In this document: positions 1 through 5,062 of the stretch, one piece after another | Layout of the letters: every line of letters begins with the position of its first letter | How positions within the stretch are numbered: position 1 is the first letter of the stretch | From: Paracoccaceae bacterium | Lineage (GTDB): Bacteria; Pseudomonadota; Alphaproteobacteria; Rhodobacterales; Rhodobacteraceae | DNA: 6,997 nt | Assembly: GCA_015485375.1 (NCBI GenBank) | Contig: WFTU01000160.1 | Coordinates: 1-6,997, forward strand | Direction: 5' to 3' | Program-made: the position numbers and the translations under genes | Notes under the pieces: generated by a model | What the model was told of the DNA's origin: nothing | The model's database searches: none | What the model saw: the letters and a program-made list of their open reading frames with translations, nothing else

Positions 1-2
1 AC

Positions 3-353
3 ATTCGCGCCTATGGCTACGTCGAGGTGCGCGCGGAAACCGGCGAGGAAGCCACCAAGAAGATCACGCACGCATTTCTTGCGAGGAACTTCGAGCCGCA
101 CGGGAACGGTGACGACGACTACGACTACAGCCAACCGACGAATGTCTACCTTATGGAATACAGTGACAACGAAGGTGATGATGTCGTCGATATTGAAATC
201 GACATGCCGAACCCGGACCCATCGCCGGAAGCCAAGGCGCTGCGCTCGCTGATCGCAGCCGCCAGAAACTACCTCGAATTGTGCAGCACAAAGGACGAGT
301 GCGACGCCGAGTTCGAGGCAGCGATTGAGGCGGCAGAGGGGGTGATCAAATGA
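3..353 (+). CDS. Unknown small acidic phage protein, 5' end cut by window edge
   Basis: The frame is open to the left edge and ends with TGA at 351-353, giving at least 116 residues. The first possible start inside the window is GTG at 27, but the reading continues upstream in a plausible coding style, so the true start is probably outside. I do not recognise a named family. Visible parts are a beta-strand-like start (GYVEVRAE), an acidic helix (ETGEEATKKITHAFLARNF), a very acidic stretch around GDDDYDY, more strands (NVYLMEY, DVVDIEID), and an Ala/Glu-rich C-terminal helix with two cysteines (LELCSTKDEC). No signal peptide or membrane span is seen in the visible part, so it is probably cytoplasmic. 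Its stop overlaps the next start as ATGA, so the two are likely co-translated. The strand-then-EA-rich-helix start resembles the N-terminus of the protein at 825-1358. The coding call is fairly firm; function is unknown. Confidence 0.75.
   Translation: MRAYGYVEVRAETGEEATKKITHAFLARNFEPHGNGDDDYDYSQPTNVYLMEYSDNEGDDVVDIEIDMPNPDPSPEAKALRSLIAAARNYLELCSTKDECDAEFEAAIEAAEGVIK
336..346 (+). promoter_or_regulatory. Strong Shine-Dalgarno for the gene at 350
   Basis: GAGGGGGTGAT matches 9 of 11 positions of the full anti-SD complement AAGGAGGTGAT and ends three bases before the ATG at 350. It lies inside the end of the upstream gene. It supports the ATG in the ATGA overlap as the true start of the downstream gene and allows initiation independent of coupling. 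Confidence 0.6.
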
Positions 354-655
354 CCATCCAGTATCCCGTGAATTGCACCTACGACAAGAACGATGGAATG
401 CTATTCCTCGGCTTCGCTGAAACCGAAAACGAGGCCTTGTCGCTCCTGAACGATGGCGTGGATGGCGGCGAATACGTCTCGGCCCACATTGAAACGACGC
501 AGGCCGGGAGCGCGTTCAAGACCAAAGACCGCGCTCAAGAAGTCTGGCGCGACGAGATCGAGGCGGGATATGCCACCGTCTTGCCCGCGTATTCCGGCTG
601 GATTGTCGAGATCGAGACGTGGCGCGGCGAATTTGTGGCGGATGATGGGCGATGA
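350..655 (+). CDS. Unknown small phage protein (101 aa)
   Basis: This 101-residue frame starts at an ATG that overlaps the previous stop (ATGA) and follows a strong Shine-Dalgarno at 336-346. I do not recognise the family. The sequence suggests a small mixed alpha/beta soluble protein: a strand (MLFLGFAET) followed by a helix (NEALSLLNDG), a strand (EYVSAHIETT), a basic/acidic helix (RAQEVWRDEI), and a Trp-rich C-terminus (SGWIVEIETWRGEF). There is no membrane span, signal peptide or cysteine motif; the single cysteine is near residue 9. Its end overlaps the 58-aa gene by ATGA. Position among tightly packed small genes just ahead of the packaging genes suggests an accessory protein acting in the infected host, but that is inference from place only. 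Confidence 0.8.
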   Translation: MTIQYPVNCTYDKNDGMLFLGFAETENEALSLLNDGVDGGEYVSAHIETTQAGSAFKTKDRAQEVWRDEIEAGYATVLPAYSGWIVEIETWRGEFVADDGR

Positions 656-828
656 TACCGCCCCGCACCGCCGAAACCGTGTTGGCCGAGATCAGGCATT
701 TCGACCAAGTGCAATGGAGCCAGCCAAGCAATTCGCTGGCTCTGAAAATCATGGACCTCGAGAATGAATATCAGGCCATAACCGGGCGCGAGTGCCCAGC
801 GTGGCCGCAGAGGAAGGAAGAAAAATGA
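652..828 (+). CDS. Unknown 58-aa phage protein, nested between two genes
   Basis: An ATG at 652 overlaps the preceding stop as ATGA, and the frame ends with TGA at 826-828, which overlaps the next gene's ATG at 825 in the same way. The frame exactly fills what would otherwise be a 170-base gap in a region where genes abut, which is the main reason to believe it. The predicted protein starts MIPPRTAETVLAEIRHFD and contains LALKIMDLENEYQAITGREC followed by PAWPQRKEEK. It looks largely helical and charged, with a basic/acidic tail, one cysteine and no membrane span. No strong Shine-Dalgarno precedes the start, so translation is probably coupled to the gene upstream. The family is not recognised. 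Competing frames in the same interval are longer but overlap both neighbours heavily, and they are Arg/Pro-rich like out-of-frame translations. Confidence 0.65.
   Translation: MIPPRTAETVLAEIRHFDQVQWSQPSNSLALKIMDLENEYQAITGRECPAWPQRKEEK
811..817 (+). promoter_or_regulatory. Shine-Dalgarno fixing the ATG at 825
   Basis: AGGAAGG lies 7 bases before the ATG at 825, within the 3' end of the 58-aa gene. It favours this ATG over the in-frame GTG at 792, which has no comparable site and would overlap the 58-aa gene along 37 bases. Confidence 0.6.
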
Positions 829-1358
829 AAACCTATTCATTCGACGTGCGGATGACCGCGACAATCCATGTTCCGGCCTCATCTGAAGCAGATGCCCGCG
901 CAGAACTGGCCGAAAACATGTTCTACTGCCAAGCAAATTTCGGCGCGTGGCCTGACGGCGAGCCAATTCTCGGTGAGGCCACGATAGTCGGCGAGGCTGA
1001 GCTGGTTGGCCAAAGCGAGGAGTGGATTAACGATGACCTGAGCGACGAAATCAAGAAACAAGTGGCCAGCTTGAAAACCGAGATTTCGAAGAAAAAAATC
1101 TGGGTGATCCACACCGACACCGACGCTGGCAGCAATATGTTCCTGTTCTACACCGAGGAGGACGCCAACAGGTGGGCCCTCGAATGGTGCGCCGCTCTTT
1201 GGTCAGGCTGGTATGTGAACGAATACGGCCCGATGCCGACCGATCACTGGACCGACGCCTACGAATACCTCAGCGACGGCGGCGACCAATGGCTGCATAT
1301 GCAGGAGTTTGAGGTGGACACGAATCGCCTCATCGGCAAATGTGCCGCCGATGTTTGA
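825..1358 (+). CDS. Unknown two-part phage protein (177 aa)
   Basis: I chose the ATG at 825 because AGGAAGG lies just upstream and the start overlaps the previous stop as ATGA. The 177-residue product seems to have two modules. Residues 1-65 begin with strand MKTYSFDVRMTATIHVPA and an Ala/Glu helix (SSEADARAELAENMF), then further strands. Residues 90-165 begin with strand KIWVIHTDTDAGSN, then FLFYTEEDANRWALEW and an aromatic stretch with several Trp, ending in strand HMQEFEVD. A linker helix rich in Lys and Glu (about 67-90) joins them. The second module has the look of small phage proteins in which a host-like 'time/field' strand is followed by EEDA-type helices, but I cannot name a family. 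There is no membrane span, so it is likely cytoplasmic. Function is unknown; the neighbours give no specific clue. Confidence 0.8.
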   Translation: MKTYSFDVRMTATIHVPASSEADARAELAENMFYCQANFGAWPDGEPILGEATIVGEAELVGQSEEWINDDLSDEIKKQVASLKTEISKKKIWVIHTDTDAGSNMFLFYTEEDANRWALEWCAALWSGWYVNEYGPMPTDHWTDAYEYLSDGGDQWLHMQEFEVDTNRLIGKCAADV

Positions 1359-1755
1359 AATCCCGCTCGACAACATGATCCGCGCCATCGCCTTTCGGGA
1401 ACTCAAGCCCGACAATGCGTTCGGCGCGGCGCATCTGGCAGCCCGCAGGTCCATCGAGGGTGCCGACATCGACGCCCTGACGGCCCACTACGCGGCAGAG
1501 GCCCGCGAAACCATCGCCCGCTTCCAGAATCTGGAGCCGGGCGACATGCCCCCCGACACGGACGATCTGGCGCTTCTGGTGGACGTGGTGGCGTTTCGCC
1601 ACGGTCTTACCTCGCGTGCCGAAGTCTGGCGCACAATCGGCGTCACGCCAAACACCGGACGCGGATATTTCGGGCGCAATCGTGGCGCCGTTACCTGGCC
1701 GATCTGGTTCACGCTCATGGCTGAAGCAGGATTGAGGGGGCGCCTTCCGCGCTGA
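1351..1755 (+). CDS. Small phage protein with possible C-terminal helix-turn-helix (134 aa)
   Basis: The start at 1351 overlaps the previous stop by eight bases (ATGTTTGA). An in-frame ATG at 1309 would reach 50 bases into the neighbour and adds an unconvincing N-terminus. ATG at 1375 (residue 9) is another option, and none has a clear Shine-Dalgarno. Residues 1-65 look helical (LDNMIRAIAFREL, DIDALTAHYAAEARETIARF). Residues 86-127 read like a Cro/CI-type helix-turn-helix: LTSRAEVWRTIGVTPNTGRG, then YFGRNRGAVTWPIWFTLMAE, with the 'initiator helix, Gly-Val-Thr turn, recognition helix, conserved small-residue loop, Trp-Pro closing helix' order seen in small phage repressors. If correct it would bind DNA and could control the genes around it, perhaps the packaging operon downstream. 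The HTH reading is inference from pattern. The coding call is firm. Confidence 0.75.
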   Translation: MFEIPLDNMIRAIAFRELKPDNAFGAAHLAARRSIEGADIDALTAHYAAEARETIARFQNLEPGDMPPDTDDLALLVDVVAFRHGLTSRAEVWRTIGVTPNTGRGYFGRNRGAVTWPIWFTLMAEAGLRGRLPR

Positions 1756-1777
1756 TCAAAGCGGGCGCCTTGCTTTT
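1739..1777 (+). terminator. Possible weak intrinsic terminator
   Basis: GGCGC (1739-1743) can pair with GCGCC (1765-1769), and CCGC (1747-1750) with GCGG (1761-1764). A three-base bulge separates the arms and the loop is ten bases. A modest T-rich tail (TTGCTTTT, 1770-1777) follows. The stop codon of the gene ending at 1755 lies in the loop. The stem is interrupted and the tail is not a clean T run, so this may only attenuate transcription or be chance in GC-rich DNA. Confidence 0.3.
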
Positions 1778-1804
1778 CCAAGCCCTCTCTCCCATGTTCA
1801 TAAA

Positions 1805-1924
1805 ATGGGAAACGATGTTCCGTTCTTCTGGTTCCTGAACCCGAATTTCTTGGCATTCGTGGCCGTTTGCGCCGTGATCTACGCCGTAATTCGGGTTTGG
1901 AACATGCTGAAAGACCGCCGGTAA
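1805..1924 (+). CDS. Tiny single-span membrane protein (39 aa)
   Basis: ATG at 1805 opens a 39-residue frame ending in TAA at 1922-1924. The product is MGNDVPFFWFLNPNF, one hydrophobic helix (about residues 15-34, LAFVAVCAVIYAVIRVWNML), and a charged KDRR end. By the positive-inside rule the C-terminus would face the cytoplasm. Third codon positions are mostly G or C, as in neighbouring genes. It is the only frame in this interval with protein-like composition. No Shine-Dalgarno is visible before the ATG, which lowers confidence. Small one-span proteins are common near phage lysis and packaging genes, but this is shorter than usual holins and has no identifiable family, so I give no function. 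Confidence 0.5.
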   Translation: MGNDVPFFWFLNPNFLAFVAVCAVIYAVIRVWNMLKDRR

Positions 1925-1994
1925 CGAGCCGCGCCGTCTGACGTGCCGCTTTCGCGTGCGCTAAAAATGGACTATATGCCATCTGGATAGCCGC

Positions 1995-2024
1995 TTGACT
2001 GGATAATACTACACCAGCGACAAT
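1995..2024 (+). promoter_or_regulatory. Candidate sigma-70-type promoter for the packaging genes
   Basis: TTGACT (1995-2000) matches five of six bases of the -35 consensus. GACAAT (2019-2024) matches four of six of the -10 consensus, with an 18-base spacer. Transcription would begin near 2031, just ahead of the Shine-Dalgarno of the small terminase gene. A better -10 look-alike, GATAAT (2002-2007), has no matching -35 at the right distance. The -35 overlaps one copy of a CTGGATA repeat, so a regulator could compete here. This is inference from consensus matching only. Confidence 0.35.
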
Positions 2025-2035
2025 AGCGGCAGAGC

Positions 2036-2041
2036 AGGAGG
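2036..2041 (+). promoter_or_regulatory. Ideal Shine-Dalgarno that fixes the GTG start of terS
   Basis: AGGAGG lies six bases before the GTG at 2048. It is the strongest ribosome binding site in the window and settles the non-ATG start of the small terminase gene. It fits a gene that begins its own transcript rather than relying on coupling from upstream. Confidence 0.75.
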
Positions 2042-2047
2042 CAGGAC

Positions 2048-2632
2048 GTGGCGAAGCACCACAATCCGAAGCGCGAGAGGTTTTGCCAGGAATATCTCAA
2101 AGATTTCTGCGGCAAGGCGGCTGCAATTCGTGCCGGATACTCGCCCAAAACCGCCGCCAACATCGCATGGCAAATCCTCAACGAGGACAAAGAAGCCCAG
2201 GCACGCATCAAGGAACTGACAGAGGCTGCCACCAAAAAAGCCGGGATAGAAGCCGAGGACGTGATCAGAGAGATCGCAAAGCTCGCATTCTCCAGCCTCG
2301 AAAACTTTGTCACCATCACCGACGATGGCAGCGCCTATGTCGATCTGCGGCGCGCCACAAGCGACCAGATGGCCGCCCTGACCGAAATCACCACCGATAC
2401 CTACGTGGACGGACACGGCGAAGCCGCGCGAGAGGTCAAGAAGGTCAAGATCAAGATCGCCGACAAGATGCGCGCCCTCGAAAAACTCGGGCTGCGCTTT
2501 GGCCTGTGGAAATCAGACGCAGGACAGGTGGCCGACAGCATCGCGCAAGCCATCGCCCAGATTCAGGAGCGCGGATCCACGGTGCCGGTTCGGCGCGATA
2601 ACCAGGATCGCGTTTCGGGGGCGGAGCAATGA
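2048..2632 (+). CDS. terS: Phage terminase small subunit
   Basis: The small terminase subunit recognises the packaging site on phage DNA as a ring-shaped oligomer and stimulates the large subunit. This 194-residue protein starts at GTG with AGGAGG six bases upstream. The N-terminus is characteristic of the Terminase_2 (XtmA-like) family: NPKRERFCQEYLKDFCGKAA, then IRAGYSPKTAANIAWQILNE (about 6-46), which forms the DNA-binding helix-turn-helix. Next come a charged helix (DKEAQARIKELTEA) and the DVIREIAKLAFSSLENF segment (71-87) typical of the family. The middle region with strands and a KKVKIKIADKMRALEKLG helix (about 131-148) should be the oligomerisation part. The C-terminal tail (about 170-194) is polar and likely flexible, where the small subunit often contacts the large one. 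The following gene overlaps by ATGA. The family call rests on pattern recognition but is strong, and is supported by the large terminase downstream. Confidence 0.92.
   Translation: MAKHHNPKRERFCQEYLKDFCGKAAAIRAGYSPKTAANIAWQILNEDKEAQARIKELTEAATKKAGIEAEDVIREIAKLAFSSLENFVTITDDGSAYVDLRRATSDQMAALTEITTDTYVDGHGEAAREVKKVKIKIADKMRALEKLGLRFGLWKSDAGQVADSIAQAIAQIQERGSTVPVRRDNQDRVSGAEQ
2433..2456 (+). repeat. Short tandem repeat inside terS
   Basis: AGGTCAAGA occurs twice in perfect tandem (2433-2441, 2442-2450), followed by a partial TCAAGA (2451-2456). It encodes the basic EVKKVKIK segment. It could be a packaging-initiation (pac) signal, since in P22 pac lies inside the small terminase gene, or simply a reflection of Lys/Val-rich coding. 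Confidence 0.5.
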
Positions 2633-2991
2633 AGGTCCGATCCAATGGCAAATGGCTGTGCGCGCGGTGCTACTACGAGGGGGTTTTCCACGCAGAAGCC
2701 GAGCGAGGGCTTCCACACTCGCATCTGATGGCCGGGGTGAACCTGATCTCGGTCGAACAAACGCACCAGCTGATCGTTACATTCTCGGGCATTTTCGCCC
2801 TCGACGGCATCACAGAGACGTTCGCTTTCGACGTGGCTTCGAATTACATGATGGACGTTGCCGTCATGGGCGCCATGTTGACGGCCATATCCCAAATCCT
2901 GGCGACACACGCTGAAGCGTCGGCCGACGACGAGCCAATACCGGGCGAAGAATGCCCCAACGCGGACCCAGCGAAACCGGTGCTGCATTGA
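2629..2991 (+). CDS. Unknown protein between the terminase genes (120 aa, CxxC/HxH)
   Basis: The ATG at 2629 overlaps the terS stop as ATGA, and the gene ends within the start region of the large terminase, so it is part of the packaging operon. I do not recognise the family. The N-terminus carries C11-x2-C14 in WLCARCYYEG and then H30-x-H32 in LPHSHL, a spacing that could bind zinc. Residues 33-65 contain hydrophobic strands (QLIVTFSGIFALDGI), and 72-95 form a Met/Ala-rich hydrophobic helix (SNYMMDVAVMGAMLTAISQI) that could be a buried helix or a weak membrane segment. The tail is acidic and ends with a third cysteine (C109). Terminase genes are often adjacent, so an inserted gene here may be a packaging accessory or a later insertion. 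Function is unknown; the coding call is firm because of the overlaps on both sides. Confidence 0.78.
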   Translation: MKVRSNGKWLCARCYYEGVFHAEAERGLPHSHLMAGVNLISVEQTHQLIVTFSGIFALDGITETFAFDVASNYMMDVAVMGAMLTAISQILATHAEASADDEPIPGEECPNADPAKPVLH

Positions 2992-4577
2992 CCGCGCGCG
3001 CCACCATATCACCGGACGACCTCGACCCGTCATTCGAGCCGAGCACCGAGGCAGAAATGGTGACCTGCCTCGCCTCGTGGAAGTGGCGGATATTCTCGGG
3101 CCGCCTCTACAAGATCAAGACCAAGGAAAGCGAGGATGGCAGCGGAAATCTCGTGATCCCGTTTGTCCCGAACGAGTCCCAAACAGACCTGCTGGACCGG
3201 ATCAACAACCGGAATTTGGTCCTGAAGGCGCGCCAACTCGGCTTTTCAACACTGATCGAAATTCTCGCCTTCGACCATTGCCTTTTCAACAAGAACCAGA
3301 CCGCGCTGATCATCTCGCACTCGATTGACGACGCCGAGGTGCTTTTCCGCGACAAGATCAAATTCGCCTATGACAACCTCCCGCCGTTCTTGAAGCAGCG
3401 CATCCGGCTCGACAAGGAAACACAGAGCCAGCTGATCTTCGACAATGGCTCATCCCTGCGCGTCACCACGTCCGGGCGCGGCGGCACCGCCCAATTCCTG
3501 CACGTCTCCGAATTGGGCAAGATCGCCGCCAGATACCCGGACAAGGCGCGCGAGATCACCACCGGCGCGCTGCAAACGGTTCCGCAAAACGGCCTCGTGT
3601 TCATCGAATCCACAGCCGAAGGCAAATCCGGCGTTTTCTACGACCTCGCCAAGAAGGCGCAGGAAAAGGCAGAGGCCAAAAAGCCGCTGACGGCGATGGA
3701 CTACAAGTTTCACTTCTACCCGTGGTGGAAGGAGGACAAATACCGCCTCGACCCGACAGGCGTGACCATCAGCGCCAAGGAACACGAATATTTCGACGAC
3801 GTTGAAGGCATCATGGACTGCGTGATCGACCTGGATCAGCGGGCCTGGTATATCAAGAAACGCGACGAGGAGTTCATCACAGAACCAGCGCTGATGTGGC
3901 GCGAGTATCCGTCCACCCCAGAAGAATGCTGGCAATCCTCGACCGAAGGCAAGTATCTCGCGCACGTCCTGGCGCACGCACGCCGCGAAGGCCGTATTAC
4001 CCGCGTCCCCCTGCTGCGCCACGTGCCCGTCAATTCTTTCTGGGATATTGGCGCCAGCGACGACACAGTGGTCTGGCTGCACCAGAAGGTAGGCATCATG
4101 GACCACTGGCTCGGATACCGCGAGGCATCCGGCGAGGGGCTTTTGCCCTTTATCCTCTGGATGGAGAAGATGGAATGTGTCTGGGGCGGGAACTACCTGC
4201 CGCATGACGCTTCAAACGCCAAGCAGGGCATCGAGGACGTCAAATCCACCGTCGCACAGCTGCGCGAGATCAGGCCATCCTGGCAATGGCATGTCGTCCC
4301 TCGCGTCAGGTCTGTCCAGCATGGCATCGACCTGATGCGTGCCGACTTCCAGACCTACGTTTTCGACGAAGAAGCCTGCAAGGAAGGCCTGCATCACCTC
4401 GAAAACTATTCGCGTGAATGGAACACGCGGTTGCAGACGTGGGGCGATCAGCCCCGGCACGACAAACACAGCCACGCCGCTGACGCACTGCGCCAGAAAG
4501 CACAGGCATTCGAGGATTTCACCGATCACAGGAAGAAGCAGCGCCGTCGCCAGCGCGCAACGGGAATGACCGCATGA
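2952..4577 (+). CDS. terL: Phage terminase large subunit (ATPase-nuclease motor)
   Basis: This protein cuts concatemeric phage DNA and drives it into the prohead through the portal using ATP. With the ATG at 2952 it is 541 residues. Alternatives are TTG at 2988, which overlaps the previous stop by only four bases, and ATG at 3057; none has a good Shine-Dalgarno, so the start is uncertain. The ATPase half shows an adenine-side segment (PNESQTDLLDR, 73-83), a Walker-A-like loop LKARQLGFST (91-100), a Walker-B-like FLHVSE with catalytic Glu187, and a coupling motif IESTAEG (218-224). A WREYPSTPEECW signature (316-327) marks the join. The RNase-H-like nuclease half has Asp365 (FWDIGASDD), Asp419 (LPHDASN) and Asp511 (HSHAADALR), the expected metal-binding acidic triad. 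The C-terminus is very basic (RKKQRRRQR). Length and order fit the gp2/Terminase_6-like family used by headful phages. The next gene overlaps by ATGA. Confidence 0.95.
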   Translation: MPQRGPSETGAALTARATISPDDLDPSFEPSTEAEMVTCLASWKWRIFSGRLYKIKTKESEDGSGNLVIPFVPNESQTDLLDRINNRNLVLKARQLGFSTLIEILAFDHCLFNKNQTALIISHSIDDAEVLFRDKIKFAYDNLPPFLKQRIRLDKETQSQLIFDNGSSLRVTTSGRGGTAQFLHVSELGKIAARYPDKAREITTGALQTVPQNGLVFIESTAEGKSGVFYDLAKKAQEKAEAKKPLTAMDYKFHFYPWWKEDKYRLDPTGVTISAKEHEYFDDVEGIMDCVIDLDQRAWYIKKRDEEFITEPALMWREYPSTPEECWQSSTEGKYLAHVLAHARREGRITRVPLLRHVPVNSFWDIGASDDTVVWLHQKVGIMDHWLGYREASGEGLLPFILWMEKMECVWGGNYLPHDASNAKQGIEDVKSTVAQLREIRPSWQWHVVPRVRSVQHGIDLMRADFQTYVFDEEACKEGLHHLENYSREWNTRLQTWGDQPRHDKHSHAADALRQKAQAFEDFTDHRKKQRRRQRATGMTA

Positions 4578-5062
4578 CAGCCACACCGCAGATCATCACA
4601 CCAGGCCAGCCGTCCAAACCGATGGCCGTGCCGGAACGACCGATCCTCGATCTCTCGATCCGTCATTTCGAGCGAAAGACCGGGCCTTTCCTGCTGGTCG
4701 GGACGTGGCTCAAGAAGGGCCGACGCGAGCCGTGCCTGGTGATCTTGCCCAGATTTCACAAGATCGAGAACGCCGTGCCCTGCGTGGTCCCGCTCTCAAG
4801 CGCGTGGCGGTGGTCTGAGGAATACGGGGACGAGCTTTGGGCCGCCATAACAGCCGTCGCCTTTGCGAGGGTCTTGCCCGGACTGAACCACCTCAAGGTC
4901 AGCGACGTGAACAAAGTCTTGGATGCCGTCAGGGGCAGCCTGGGCGACCTTGCCAACATGCCACCCGCGCCAGTCACCAAGCGGAAGATCGCCGGGGATT
5001 TGAAATTCACCAACCGGGAGACCGGCGAGGTCACGCAGAAGGACATTTTGGACGATGTTTGA
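4574..5062 (+). CDS. Unknown protein between large terminase and portal (162 aa)
   Basis: The ATG at 4574 overlaps the terL stop (ATGA), and the end overlaps the portal start by eight bases, so it is translated within the packaging block. I believe similar unnamed proteins sit in this position in other podovirus-like phages, but I cannot name a family. Residues 1-25 are a Pro-rich, probably flexible leader. Residues 26-75 contain strands (ILDLSIRHFERKTGPFLLVG, CLVILPRF, AVPCVVPLS). Residues 84-105 form a helix with hydrophobic face (ELWAAITAVAFARVLPGL), 106-129 another (VSDVNKVLDAVRGSLGDLAN), and 130-162 a MPPAP turn followed by strand and acidic end (DLKFTNRETGEVTQKDILDD). There is no membrane span or signal peptide. 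A role in packaging or portal assembly is suggested only by position. Confidence 0.85.
   Translation: MTATPQIITPGQPSKPMAVPERPILDLSIRHFERKTGPFLLVGTWLKKGRREPCLVILPRFHKIENAVPCVVPLSSAWRWSEEYGDELWAAITAVAFARVLPGLNHLKVSDVNKVLDAVRGSLGDLANMPPAPVTKRKIAGDLKFTNRETGEVTQKDILDDV

Larger units (their letters stand above)
1925..2047 (+). other. Non-coding leader region before the packaging operon
   Basis: About 120 bases without a convincing gene, the longest non-coding stretch in the window. The part from about 1961 to 2024 is clearly richer in A and T than the surrounding DNA. It contains a direct repeat CTGGATA (1983-1989 and 1999-2005, 16 bases apart), a possible promoter and, at its end, an ideal ribosome binding site. 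A seven-codon ATG-to-TAG frame (MDYMPSG, 1967-1990) is present but is too short to call. Confidence 0.6.

Noticed and set aside
453..767. 104-residue + strand frame overlapping the 101-aa and 58-aa genes
   Set aside because: It overlaps two better-supported genes and has the low-complexity Arg/Pro composition of out-of-frame translation in GC-rich DNA.
535..966. 143-residue - strand frame across three small + strand genes
   Set aside because: It would run opposite three linked + strand genes with matched start-stop overlaps. Its Arg/Pro/Ser-rich composition is typical of antisense reading.
1967..1990. Seven-codon ATG-to-TAG frame (MDYMPSG) in the leader before terS
   Set aside because: It has no ribosome site, no attenuator-like hairpin pair after it, and is too short to separate from chance.
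2002..2007. GATAAT as a -10 element
   Set aside because: It matches five of six consensus bases, but no acceptable -35 lies 16-18 bases upstream. The TTGACT/GACAAT pair was preferred.
2083..2601. 172-residue + strand frame within terS
   Set aside because: The predicted protein is dominated by Arg, His and Gln runs and lies wholly inside a recognised terminase gene in another frame.
3450..4205. 251-residue - strand frame inside the large terminase gene
   Set aside because: It is in codon register with the terminase frame and explained by the same codon avoidance. No ribosome site or protein family is seen.
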